Origin: Allomyces macrogynus ATCC 38327
Lineage: Eukaryota; Blastocladiomycota; Blastocladiomycetes; Blastocladiales; Blastocladiaceae
DNA: 45,627 bases
Reading direction: 5' to 3'
NCBI GenBank assembly: GCA_000151295.1
Contig: GG745353.1
Location: 815,865 to 861,491, forward strand
Shown one piece after another: positions 1-11,855 of this stretch. The notes beneath the pieces were generated by a model that was not told the DNA's origin, searched no databases, and saw nothing but the letters and a program-made list of their open reading frames with translations. How positions within the stretch are numbered: position 1 is the stretch's first letter; the number at the start of each line of letters is the position of its first letter. Made by a program: the position numbers and the translations under genes.

Positions 1-345
1 TTCCTCAATACATCCATCCATTCAATCGTATTCGCGTTTTTGAGCCGAGTACTATGACAAATCGCCACCCCATGCCCGACAGCGCGTCCTAGCGGACCCT
101 TGCCTCTCCACCTAATATTTCGCTTTGTATTGTTGCATCTCATCTTGTTTCCTCCAACTTGCTCTGCGCGCGACGACACAACCATCCAAGGCAATCAAAA
201 CTAGGTCCTGCTTTCCCAATCATGACAATTTGTGGTCCAGGACCAGTAACGGTTTGCTGGCACCGGCTCGCCGTAAACCGCGCGATCCAATATCGCCTCG
301 TCACGACCTTTGCCTAACAGATACATCCACCACAACACCAACTCG

Positions 346-2824
346 TCAGTCATCCACCCTCCCCACCCTCGAATCAATCACCACCCACCAAGGAACGCAC
401 CAAAACTTGCGAATGCCCGAGACCGCTGCGGCAACACTGTTCGATGGGGGCTTGTTCGGCGCCACCGGACTCGTCGCCCCTCCTCCTCCTCCTCCCACCG
501 GCGCCGCCGGCGCCGACACGATCCCGCCGGCCACAGGCGCCTGCCGCCAAAACTCGGCGTTCGTGACGACCGTCAGCGGTGGCGGCGCGCGTGCGGGCGC
601 AGGCGCCGCACCGCCAGCACCCGACAGGAACGTCGCGTCGCGGTACAAGTCGCGTCGTCCGCCAGCACCGGCACCGGCGGGTAGTGGTGGCGGTTTGGTC
701 GGGGACCAGCTGAACGGAACGTCCGGTCGCGCGCCCGCGTTGGGTCGTGGCCGTGGGGCCGCCGTCGATGCTGGTGCGGGCGTAAAGCTCGGCATGTGTC
801 CGAGACTGTCGAGGTCAGCGAGCAAGTCGTCAAGGTTATGCGTCGACGGTAGCCGGCGATGCCCCGCCGCCGGTGCCCCGCCGGACGTGGACGTCGTGTC
901 CCACGGGTCCGGGGGCGGCGGCGCGACCCGTGGACGGTCGGCAGCTTCGGACGCGTACGCGGCAGCGGCACCGAGTGGCGGGATCGTCGCGGTCGTGCGA
1001 ATCGGTGCCGATTCGGTGAGTGAGAACGAGTTTAAGGTGTCATTCGAGTCGGACGGGTTGAGTGCCGGCTTGGTGCGCGGGTCCGGGACAACGACGGGGA
1101 GTGGGGGGAGGTTGTGCGGTGGGTGGAGTGGGCGCGGGAAGGCATGCGAAGTTGCGGCGGCGGGGGCAGAGACGGATCCGGGCGCGCGGGAGGGGGCGCG
1201 TGTGTCGATGTGCAGTGGGAAGGGGGCGCCGGAGGGAGTGGACGAGCTGGCTGGGCTCCGCGACGAGAGGGACGGGAAGGAGCCGGTGCCGGCGGGGCTC
1301 GCGGCCGTGTTGGGGGTCTCGTTGACTTGCGCGACGTTGGCCCCTGGATGTTGACGATGAGTGGTTAGTGTTTATCGTGATACATTCCTGCTCGGTTCGC
1401 GCGCTTCCGCTGCCGTTGCGTACATACACTTGCCACCAAATGACAAATGGCCCGACACGATCCGAAAGTCGGCATCGAGCCGGAATGCCTGGATGTCGGG
1501 CGCAGCCGTGAAAAACGAGTGCATTAGCGCCTGCGCCGCTGTCGGTCGCTTGGCCGGGTCGTAATTGAGCATGGCGCCAATCAGTGCGAGCGCGTCGGGC
1601 GACGCCGACGGGATCACGGCCGCGAGCGGGACGGCGCCCATCGACGGTAGCCTCAGGTTCATGGCCGAAGCCAGCTTGACGCCTTCGCGCCAGGTCCCGA
1701 CGGCGGGCGTGCCGAGCACACCGGCGATCCGGAACAGCTGGTCGATCTCGGTCGTGCCGGGGAAGAGCGGGTTACCTGTGAAGAGCTCGGTCATGATGCA
1801 CCCGAGCGCCCAAATGTCGATGGGCGACGAGTAGTTGGTCGACCGCAATACAATTTCGGGCGCGCGGTACCACCGGGTACTGATGTACTCGGTGTATGGT
1901 GGGCGCGACCGCAGCTCGCGCGCGAGGCCAAAGTCGGCGATCTTGGTCGTGAGCGGCGCAATGCTGAGCGGCGACGAGACGTTGTTGTGGCCAAGCGTGG
2001 CTGCAGGGCTGCCGGCGCCGGTTCCTCCTCCTCCCCCACCGCCGCCGGTTCCACCGGTGGTGCCTGGCGTGTTCCAGGCGACGTTGAGACCGTTGCCGCC
2101 AATGACCATGAGGTTCTCGGGTTTCAGGTCGCGGTGGAAGAAGCCGTGCTGCACGCAACGTTCCGTGAGTCTTTTCGTGCGCATTTCGGGCGGTTTCAAA
2201 TCAGCGTCGACTCGCGCAGTACCTTGTGCATGTAGGCGAGACCGAGCAAAACCTGGTATCTTTGCCAGACATGAGATGTTGGCCAGTGACCGCGCGTCCA
2301 AAGAGAACGTCTGAGACGTACATGATCCATCGAATTTCGTGCTCGGTAAACGGTACCTGGGCCGATTTGCGCGCCTTCATGACCTGGAACAGGTTTTCGT
2401 CGAGGTACTCAAAGACAAAGAAGAGCCGCTCGTTTTCGCGCATGACTTCGCGCAAGCGGACGATGGTCGGGTGGACGAGTTTCTTGAGCGACTAGACGGG
2501 CCCAAAATCGAGAAGTCGCATCAGGAGCACCCAACGAGCAAAAAAAACGAAAGTCTGATATGGCGTAGATACCTTGACTTCGCGCAAGTTGACGCACTCG
2601 TCCCACGACGTGTACCGCTTCTTCATCTTTTTAATGGCGACCTAGAGACAGAAATCGCCGCAAAGACGAGGTTCGAGTTGGCGCATGGGTTGGGTCGAGC
2701 CAGTGCATGACGGCATCATCCCGGGTTCGTGAACCACCTTTTCGCCGGTTGGCGAGTGAATGGCGAGCGACACGGTGCCAAATGCGCCGTCTCCCAGTTC
2801 GCGAACAATGCGGTATCGCTGCAT
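346..2824 (-). CDS. MAK: MAK/ICK (RCK)-family Ser/Thr protein kinase, about 693 aa
   Basis: Six exons (minus): 2824-2738, 2641-2573, 2491-2322, 2259-2223, 2148-1428 and 1343-346; this keeps frame and gives 693 aa. The third intron could instead use a CAG acceptor, shifting that exon by a few residues. Visible motifs: glycine loop GDGAFGTV, catalytic Lys in [10 protein letters not shown], then [12 protein letters not shown] typical of [24 protein letters not shown], activation loop TEY (TxY dual phosphorylation), STRWYRAPE, and the CMGC-type GNPLFPGT. Family members act in flagellum length control or, in yeasts, meiosis (Ime2). An in-frame Gly-rich insert of about 55 residues separates HRDLKPEN from DFG. 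The last exon is a Ser/Thr/Pro/Ala-rich tail of about 330 residues containing [11 protein letters not shown]; another small terminal intron is possible. Diverges from the ceramide synthase gene. The kinase call is firm; the MAK/ICK subgroup is likely. Confidence 0.88.
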
Positions 2825-3872
2825 CGTAGAAAGACAATTTCCGTGGTGGTTGCTGATCCAGAGTATCGACAGGCGCCGAGATGAGTGGGCGGGGACGGGT
2901 TCACAAGCAGGTGTTGGTTTGGGTTGCTTGGCTGGATTACTCGAATGGTTGGGCGCCAGGACCCGGCGCGTGGGGTCGAGCGTGATGGCGCTCCCAAGAG
3001 TGCAGTGCGGCAAGTGTAGAGGTCGCCTTTGCGCCGTGTCTTGTTGATGGTCGCTTCGTAGCAGCAACGGCATTGGCAGGCACCGGCAGGCTGCACGATC
3101 GCCGGCCGCAAAGGCGAGCGGCGCGTCTCCGTTCCGCAGCGTGAAATTCACGTGTCAGCATGAGAGACACTGCATCCTCATCGCTTGAGCTGATGTCACT
3201 AGTCGCGAGCCTGCAGGATGCCGACGTAGTTGGAAAGCAGAGTTGACGTCAGGGATGCGCGTTATTCGAATCTGCCCGGGCGCAATCGCAATCCTGCCAG
3301 CCGCCTCCCGCCCGTCTTGGGCTGGCTTTCTGAGGTGTGGCTTTGGGATCCATTTCCATGCTTCTGAGCAGAAACAGCGCGAATCTGTCGGTGTGCTTCT
3401 TTACGATCGACCGCGAGCTTTGACCGCCAACCAGCCGGCCGCCGCCAGCACGCACCCGACCGACCGGCCTCTTTCCAGCGCAATACTTATTATTCCAGCA
3501 ACCCCCGCCGGTCCGCCGGTCTGCCTGGCCCTGTCGTCTATCGCGCACGACATTGACGCTCTCGCGCGCTCGTTCACTCTCTCTCCCCGCTCTCGTCGGT
3601 CCTCGGCGCCATCGGCTCGCACGCGCTCTTGCTGGCACCCAACAACGACGCTCTCCTCTCGCCGCCACTGCTCCCCCGCTCCAAGTCTGCCGGCCCAACT
3701 TGTGGCGCGTCCTCTGCACCTGCTCCTCACCGCGAACCCCGAGTAAACAGCAACAGCTACCCGGCCAACTGTGCCACGCATCGAGCTCGGCACTCGACCC
3801 GACTCAGTAACCCATCTCCCCGCGCGACCGCAGCATCGGCACCTCTCCAACACCGCTGCTGCTCCCGTCAAC
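2825..3872. promoter_or_regulatory. Divergent intergenic region between kinase and ceramide synthase
   Basis: About 1 kb between two divergent starts. The frames here look like compositional noise (Arg/Pro/Ala-rich, no recognisable domain). The part before 3873 is pyrimidine-rich on the plus strand, as seen upstream of other genes here, so it probably holds promoter and 5' UTR. I see no clear TATA box. Confidence 0.4.
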
Positions 3873-5592
3873 ATGGTCACGACCCGTTCCGCCACCGCAG
3901 CCGCGGCAGTTGCCTCCTCCAAGTCGCCCGCATGGCCGCACGCCGACGACGTATTAGCACGCGCAGCCGAACCAATGCCCGTCCCTGCCTCGGCAACCGC
4001 ATCGGCCCGGGACCCGATGGTGCCGCCATCGACGGCCAAGTTGCGCGCGCGCCGCCAGGCCGAGCTGCAGCGTGCCGAGGAGCTGCGTCAGGCCGCGCAA
4101 GAAGACGAGGACGCCGCACTGCTCGACGATGACAAGGGCAAGCCCAAGGGCAAGAGCAAGGTGTCGGTTGAGGCCGAGTGGCAGCCGTCGCCGCTGATGC
4201 GCCTCTACCGCGACCACCAGCTCGGTGCGTAGCTCTCTCCCTCGCTCGCTCGCTCGCGCGCTCGCCATCGCAGTGTTGAAAGCGGGCTGTTCGATTGGAA
4301 GTGGTGAATTGTCTTGGCCGGCGGGCTCGATGGTGCCCGGTGTGCTGTGCTGTGCAGTTTGCCGGGACGCACGCCCAAATTCTTCCACGGCAACATCCGA
4401 GTCAACCTCGCGACGTTGCCCGAACCACAGGCCTGCCGAGCAAATGTTCCACTCGCTTATTTGTCTCGTTCCCGGCTCCCGATCCTAGATGTGCCACTGG
4501 CCATTCTCATCATCAGCTACCTGGGCGCTGCCGTGGCCCCGACCTCCGTGTTTGCGCAAATCGCCTACCCGTCCTACCGCCGTGACGAGGACGGTCTCTT
4601 TGCCAAGGGCCGGCTTGACTTGGCGTTTATCGCCTACTATGTCGTGTTCTGGACGTTTGCGCGCGCGTTTTGCATCGACTACATGATTAAGCCCATTGGC
4701 CGGTCCCTGCGCGTGCCCAAGAAGCTCCTTGACCGGTTCGGCGAGCAGGGATGGCTGGTGCTCTACTATTCCACGGCGTTTTCGGTCGGCTTTGTACGTT
4801 GCTCTCTTTCTATCTTATCCTGGACGTGCTATCAGCATCTCGTGGACCATGTGCTGATTTGGTGCCCTCTCGCTCTAGAACCACATCTACAACAGCCCCT
4901 ACTGGATGAACACCGAGCAGTTCTGGATCGGTTCGTCTATCTCTTGGCCCCCATGCATTTCTCGTGCTCTTGCCGCACATATCCACCCGCGGTGACAGCT
5001 CACGACGCCCAATACTTTCTCCGAAACAGACTACCCGCACAAGTTCCTGACCGGCGAATTCAAGGCCTACTACCTCCTGCAGCTCGCGTTCTGGATCCAG
5101 CAAATGTTTGTCGTGCACATTGAAAAGCCGCGCAAGGACTATGCGCAGTACGTGGTACACCATCTCGTGACGTGCGCGCTCCTCGTCTCCTCGTATCTGT
5201 GCCACTTCACGCGCATTGGCAACGCTGTGCTCGTGACCATGGACGTGGCCGATATTTTCCTGTGTGCGGCCAAGTGCTGCAACTACGCCAAGCTGCGCAA
5301 GACGTGCGACTCGCTCTTTGTCACGTTTGTGCTCGTCTGGCTCGTGTCGCGGCACTATGTCTACTTCTTCTTTGTCAAGTCGATTTGGGTCGACGTGCCC
5401 AACATCCTCGAGTTCAAGTGGGACCCGCAAAATGAGTACTACATTTCTAGCAACTTCCAGTACTTTTTCCTCGCGCTCTTTGGGATTCTCCAAGTATTGC
5501 TCGTGTTCTGGCTGTACCTGATCGTGCGCGTCGTCTTGCGCGTCGTGCGCGGGTCGAGTGCCGAGGATAACCGGTCCGACGACGAGGAGTGA
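3873..5592 (+). CDS. LAG1: Ceramide synthase (LAG1/LAC1, TLC domain), 423 aa
   Basis: Four exons: 3873-4224, 4489-4793, 4879-4930 and 5030-5592. Introns begin GTGCGT, GTACGT and GTTCGT and end TAG, TAG and CAG; frame closes at 423 aa. The enzyme N-acylates sphingoid bases with acyl-CoA in the ER membrane. The Lag1p signature is clear: HIEKPRKDYAQYVVHHLVT, with the adjacent His pair needed for activity, followed by FTRIGNAVLVTMDVADIFL. Several hydrophobic spans follow, ending in a long one (FFLALFGILQVLLVFWLYLI). The C terminus is acidic (SDDEE), as in yeast Lag1/Lac1 where CK2 sites sit. The first exon encodes a hydrophilic N-terminus rich in Ala and charged residues with no homeobox-like domain, so it resembles the fungal and not the CerS2-6 form. 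The start chosen is the only ATG that opens the first exon cleanly. Confidence 0.93.
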
Positions 5593-6035
5593 TTGAGCTC
5601 GGACCAAGTGCGTCGCCGTCGTTGTTTTTTTTTTTTTTTTGTTGCGGCGCATCCAGTCGAAGGCGCCATGGTTGGTGCATCGGCTGATTTGAGGTCTGGT
5701 CGTTGAAGTAGCGACCGGCGAGTTCTCCCGCAAGTATTGTGCTTTCTGGTTTTGTTTTGTTTTGTTTTTTTTTGTTTTGTTTTTTTTTTTTTTTTGCTGC
5801 TTTTGTTTGGTAGTGTCCGTTTCTTTTTTTTTTTTTGGCCGACTTCGGTAGTTTTGAACATATCGTCCAGTTTTCGTCTCCACCATTCCTGCCATCGCGT
5901 GTCGACGCAACTGCGTTCTGATGCCCGCGAATGCACCATGTCGTAAACGTCAAAACGCTATTCGTGTATCGTATTCAAGACAAATTATGAACCGTTGCAA
6001 TGTCAACCAAAGCCTCCACCCCCAAACCACGCTTT
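5593..6035. other. Convergent 3' intergenic region with poly-T tracts
   Basis: Lies between the 3' ends of the ceramide synthase and PPR genes. It holds a T16 run at 5625-5640 and a T-rich block at about 5745-5838 made of T runs broken by single G residues. Frames across it are Lys- or Phe-rich artefacts. Probably shared 3' UTR and polyadenylation sequence. Confidence 0.5.
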
Positions 6036-9000
6036 TCACTCCCTCTCCGTCGCGTCCGAATGCCTCGGCTCCTCTGCCCTCGATGACGATGACGACTCTG
6101 GTGCCGATGCCGGCGATGCACTCGGTACCTGCCAGTCCACGGCGGGCGGCGCTGGCGAGCGCGCATCCGCACTGCTCCTGTCTTCCCCGACCGCACCCGC
6201 CTCCATTTCTGCCTCGCGCTTCTTCTTATTTTTGGCGCGGAGCTTATCGCGCTGCACGTCCTTGTACTGCCTGCGCACGCCCTTGGACGCGTCTTTCGGG
6301 TACGGGTGCTTGGCCAGGTACGAAATACTTGCGCCCGACAAGTTGCCCAACTCGAGCTCCGTCAACCCGTCGTCATCGTATGCCATTTCCGCCTCGAGCG
6401 CGCGCTCGTCCTCGACCGCCGCGTCCGCCACCCCCGGCGTCGTTTCAGCGGGCACCGGCGGCGGCGCCAAGAGCGACGCGAGTTTCCCCGCCTCCGACAG
6501 TTCGTTTGACCGCGTGCGCGTCGTCAGCCACTCGCCCGTCGGCCGCGTCGGGTCCTTGATATCCTCGCGGGACCAGGGGGTCTCCGCCAACTCGCGCAGT
6601 GCCGACTGGCCTTGCATGATCCCCTGCAATGGCGGGACCGTGCCGGACGAGTACGGGTAGACGGCCGCGGGCGCTCGCGCCGGATCCGCGTTGGCGCCAC
6701 CACCGGCGGTCCCGAGCGACGCGGTCAATGCCATGAGCCGCTCGACCGACATCCGGTCGAGCGCGAACGCGTCGCGCACGGCCTCGGTGCTCCACTTGGA
6801 TCCGGGTAAGTCGCGCGACGCGATCGGTTGCTTGAGCACGGCCTTCGCGTACGCCTTGGCCGCGCGCGTCAGCGGTTTCCCGCCGTCGGTCGATGGCGGC
6901 GGCGCGCGCACGGACCATTTGAGCGCGGCGTTGGCGAGCGGGTTGCCTTGGAGAGCGGGGAGACCACCCCATTGCGTCATGGCGGTCGGTTTCACGGCGT
7001 TCGCAGCGGTCGTGGGCGCGCGCGGTGCGGACATGTCGGTGCGCACGAGTTGTTGCGCGTGCACAGAGAGGACGGTCGAGTAATGCAGCCGCGCCATCAG
7101 GTCGCGGACCCACGCGAAGCGCAGGATCGTGTTGAAGCCGAGGTAGGACCGCAGGACGCGGATCGCCGATCGGAAGAGGACGCGGGCGACAGCGAGTCGG
7201 TGGCGTCCAGCCACGGGAAGTGTGCGGTACCGGATCATCGACAGGTACTGTTCGGCAACTTGGTCGGCGGGGACCGGGTGCGGGTCCAAGCCGCGGTGCA
7301 GGTAGACGTACCGCAATGGCGGCATCGATTGGGGTACGTGCGATTCGGGCAGGTCGAGCAGGGCGTTGCACATAATCCAGGTCGCCGTGGCCACGTCGCG
7401 CGGCAGGTAGAGCGAGCCCGTTGCGTTGTTGTAGGGGTTGTAGTTGACGATGCGCGGCGGGTACGTGAGCACCTTGTAGGTGAGTGTTGGCGAGTGGCCC
7501 ACGGTCAGCTGGTCGTGCGCGGCCGCGAGAGCCACTTCGGTGCGGTACTGCTTGGACATGGCAAACTTGTGCAGCAGGGCCACGTGGAAGTCGCACAGAA
7601 GGTTGCAGTAGGTCGAAAACGCCTGGCCATACTGCTTGTCCATGATATACGCCTGTAGCGCCTTCAAATTCAATCGCGTGTCGACGAGAATCTCGATCGG
7701 CTGCTGCGCCTCGGGCACGCCCAGTGGCGGTAGTCGAGGGATCGGCGGGAGCACAATCAACATGGGTTGGTTGGGCTCGTCGGATGCCGGGATCCGTCGC
7801 AGCGACGGCGGGTCGGCCACGACATTGAGCGCGTCCGCGTCCGCCGAGTCCGCGGTTGCGGAGGCCGCGGGCGTCGCCGTCATACTCGCACTCAGCTCCG
7901 TGTACTGAGCAAACAGCTTGGACTGCTCGCGCATGCGCTCAAACAGCGCCTGTACGCGCTTTTCGTCGGGCTCGATACGCGTGAAATACGTCATCAAGTG
8001 GTAGAAGGACGTTGGGTCGTAATACATGCGGCGCAGCGAAAACTCGTCGAGGATAAACTGCGCTCGCGCGACGTGCTTGTTGTAGAGCGCCATTTTCAGC
8101 ATGTAGTTGAGCACCGAGTGCGTCGGCTCGATGCCAGCGCGGTGCACCATATCCTCGTAGAGCTGCCACGCGAGCGCGTCGTTATTGACGGTCACGCAGC
8201 ACGCGAGCAGCGTGTGGTAGAGATTCGCGTCGGCGGCCACACCGTCACGCAACATTTGCGGGTAGAGCACTTGCAGTGCATAGTGCGCCGACGCCGGTGC
8301 GTCGTGGCACGCGTGGAAGACGGTGAAATACGACGCCGCATCACGCTGCACATCGTGCTTGGGCATCGCGTCGAGCACACGGTAGACCTCAGAGTACTCG
8401 CGGTGCGCGCCGTAGGTGCGCATCAGTGCGTGCAACGACGCGCGGTTATGCCGCACCCCCCACCGCAGCATGTCGCGCTCGACCTCCTTGATCCGCTGAA
8501 TCACAAACGGGCGTCGGTTCTTAAGCGTCTTGCGCGGCATGAGCGACAAGATCAAAATTGAGCACGCCGTGGCCGTGACGGGCACCTGGCACGCGCGCAT
8601 CACGTCCATGTACCGCGTGATCAGCGCAGCACGGTCGAGCGAGTGAATGCTTTCCTTGTTGTTGGCGTACCCGCGCATCAGCGTATGGAACGCGTACTCT
8701 GTCGGGATATACCCGTCAGCGAGCATTTCCTCGAGCGCCTGCGCGGCGAGCGTCATCGGGTACCGCAAATGGTCATCGTAATTGGCAAAGACGAGGCACG
8801 TCAAGATCGACTCGTGTGACTGTTCGCGGATCGGGATCGCGAGCTCGCGCATACGGTGCCGCGCATCGAAAAACACCTTGATCACGCTGATGCGGTGCGT
8901 GTACTCGTCGTGTGTCGGGTGCCGCTTGAACCGGTCCTTGACGAGCGCAATTCGGCACGCTTCAATCAGCGGCGAGTAAAGGTCGAACGTGCCGTCGTGC

Positions 9001-10503
9001 ACCGTCGTCCCATACACATCGAGAAACGCCGAGTGCAGGTCCATGCACGTGGCCACCTTGCCCTCGTACGCGCACGTGGCCATGAGCGTGTACGCGGCCT
9101 CGAGCGCAGGCGTCTCACGGCGCTGGACCGCAGCGACAAACAGTTGTCGCCCGCGTTCAAAATCGCCGGCACGAGCAAACGCGGCAATCCACTGCGTGGC
9201 CATGGCCGAACTGATCAAGAAGCCCTCGGGCAGGTCATGGTAGCCTGCGTGCGCGTTCAGTGCATCGAGGTCCCCCATAAGCCCAAGCGCGCGAATCGTC
9301 AAGAGCGTCAGTGTCTCCTCGTCCACGGCGAACCTGTTTTCGCGTGCGGCAGCGCGGCACTGGTCCATGAGGGTCAGCGCCGTGCGGCCCATGGTGCGCC
9401 ACCGCTCGCCGGCCTCGTCGTGCACGTACTGCGCGGTCGCGCGGTCCAGGAGCACGGCCCACATGTCCCACGAGGCACGGCGGTCGTGCAGCACTTCGCC
9501 GAGGAACACGAGGGTGTCAGCCAAGTCTAAGTGCTCCTCGGTCTTGCACGCGGCATCCAGGAATCGGGTGGTCATGGTCGCAAACGAAGTGGACACCCCG
9601 TTGGCCGCGCTCTGCGGAGCAGCACGGTCGTAGAGCAAGTAGTCGCGGAAAATGTCGACGCACGAGACCATGTCGCGCGGGCCGAGCGCGTCCCAGAGCG
9701 CAACGTAGGTGTTGTTGGGCAGCTTGCCCGCAGCGACGCGGTGCAGGTTCACGTAAAACGAAAAGATGCGGCGCGGGTCGCGGGTCTGGAGCACGTCGGG
9801 CAGTTGGTCGAGGAGGGACTAAGGATGCGCGATGGGCATCAGCACGACAAGATCGCGAAAGCAAGGCCGCAAGCAGGCGCGGTACCTCGATCTTGATCGG
9901 CGGCGTGTCAAGAGCAGGATTTGATCCAGAGGCCGTCTGGTCGGCCGTTGTTGGTGCCAGCGGGGCATCGGCAGCCGTGATGGCAGTTTGCGGAGGCACC
10001 GAGGTGGGCGCCGCCGTGACAGACGGAGCAGCAGCGTCGGACGACAGCGTTCTTCGTGGCGGGACATAGCGAGCGGGCACGGAGCAAGCGGACGCAGCGT
10101 GCGAGCAGGTGGTGGGTCCGGTTCGGCCCAAGTTGTGGAGGAGCGCACGCCTCCTGGTCAAGACCGACGCGAGCTGGCCGCGCAACGACGAGGACATGGC
10201 AGCGTCGTGGTCGTTCAAAGTGCGATGGTCGAGCGATCCAATGGCGGGCGAGCCGAGAATCGCTTGCAGCTGGTGCAGTCGCGCGGGATTGATTCGGCGT
10301 CGTGCTTGTTCGTTGGCAGGTCGCAACCCAGACGCGCTCGTTGTTGGTGTCGAGGCCGCGTCGAGGAGCGGCGAGTCGGTGGTCAAAGTGCGGTTGGGCA
10401 AGCTCGCCGTAACGGAGTGAACAACAACAGCAACAGCATCAACGGCAACAACAGCGACCGTGGTGGCCGTGGTGATCACAGCGTTTCGTTGAGCCGCCGC
10501 CAT
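6036..10503 (-). CDS. Large pentatricopeptide-repeat (PPR) protein, about 1466 aa, probably mitochondrial
   Basis: Two exons: 10503-9886 and 9818-6036; the 67-nt intron (GTACCG...TTAG) keeps frame and yields about 1466 aa. The first 200 residues are basic, Ala/Thr/Ser-rich and poor in acids at the start, as in a mitochondrial targeting region. From about residue 210 to 830 there are degenerate helical-pair repeats. PPR-like units include one around VNNDALAWQLYEDMVHRAG and the following units ending LNYMLKMALYNKHVARAQF and FYHLMTYFTR. Such proteins bind organellar RNA and act in processing or translation. The C-terminal third (from about residue 870) has no recognisable fold and ends in a Lys/Arg stretch (RAKNKKKREAE) and a Ser/Pro-rich tail. 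I cannot assign an ortholog. Start chosen at the first ATG (cat at 10501-10503) in the frame spliced to the repeats; an earlier in-frame extension lacks a better ATG. Confidence 0.72.
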
Positions 10504-11802
10504 GATCAGACAGCCAGTGTTGAGAGGGCCACGTGCTCGCGATGCCACTGACAGGTCGAAGCAGGCCCAAGAGCACGTGCAGTGCACCTTGCCAGACAGC
10601 GTGTCTCCCACCTCTTCCAAATCGCCCTCGATCCAACTCTATCGCGTCAATATTGATGGTGATCAAGCTCATTTATCTCTTCCAGCGCATCATGATCGCA
10701 GAAAGCTTGCTGAAGCGCCCCCCCAGGACGCGCGCCCCGACCCGACACACACACGCGCGAGAGGGCGAGCAACACGCGCGCACGAACACGGTGGGGACGG
10801 GGGGAGCCTTGCCGCGTGTTTGCGCTGGCCTTGGGGGTGGTTATGGGCCATGGCGGTGGTGCCACGCTGTGCAGCAGGGGCGGTGACAGGCTGCACAACC
10901 AGCGTGGGCAGCTTGAAGCCCTGAAGAGAAGACCTTGACGTGAACAGTTGCAAATCGCCCAAATTTATTACGCTTCGTCTTGTCATTCTGCCGTGCATCT
11001 GCTGCCGCTTGTCCCGTTCCGCCCCTGCCGCGCGCGCGCAACGCTCTCGGTCCGGTCCGCCGCCGTGCGCCTGTCTGTCCGCTCGCTCGCCCGCCCGCCC
11101 GCTCAATCGCCAGCTGCCCGCGATTGTCAACGCTGCCGCTACCGCCTGCCGCGTCGTCCCACTTCCGCGTCCCTCGCCTGCCTGCCCCACTCAACCGCCT
11201 CCACGGCCTTCATTCCTGCCGCGACTCGCCGCCCTCTCTTCCCTTCACCGCCCTCTTCCTCGCGCCGGTCGGTCGGCGGCATTCTTCACGCATCGACCTG
11301 CGCGCGCCCCGCCGGCATTTGCCTGCACCGGTCCCTCCACCGCGGATCGGCCCACCGGTTGCCAGATCACTGCCGTTGAAGTCGTGTCTACGCGCAGCCG
11401 ACGCTCCTCTCGAGCGCCCTCGCGCGTCCCGCGTCCCGCACCCGCCCGTGCCGCGCTCGCCCGCTCGCTGCAGCGCGCCGCCCGTCTCGCGTGGGCTCCT
11501 CCCACACCTCCACCCACCGCCTCCACCCGCACCGCGAGCTCCGCGCGGGATTCGCGCCTAGGTTCGTGTCTACGCGCCTTCCTGGGGGCGCCTGGGACCG
11601 GATCCGGCACGCAGACGGGCCTCGAGCGATTGTGGACCGCGGCATTTTGGCACTGGGGCGACTCAACGCCCGCTCGCCTGCTCACCCGTACCCCACGTTG
11701 CGCCACGCGCCGACCGCCGTTGCCGTGCGCCGCGTGACAAAACGCATCCAGGCGCGGTCCTGGCCCGGCGCCATGTGGACGCGCACGGAGCGGCAGCAAC
11801 AT

Positions 11803-11855
<53 letters not shown>

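Noticed and set aside
1..345. Possible gene or RNA at the left edge
   Set aside because: No coding signal beyond the kinase tail; a further small terminal kinase intron is possible, but I cannot support a separate gene, tRNA or rRNA here.
125..1354. A 409-codon plus-strand open frame
   Set aside because: It is antisense to the Ser/Thr/Pro-rich tail of the kinase; the minus strand joins the kinase core through a good intron (GTATGT...CTAAC...CAG) and reads as protein.
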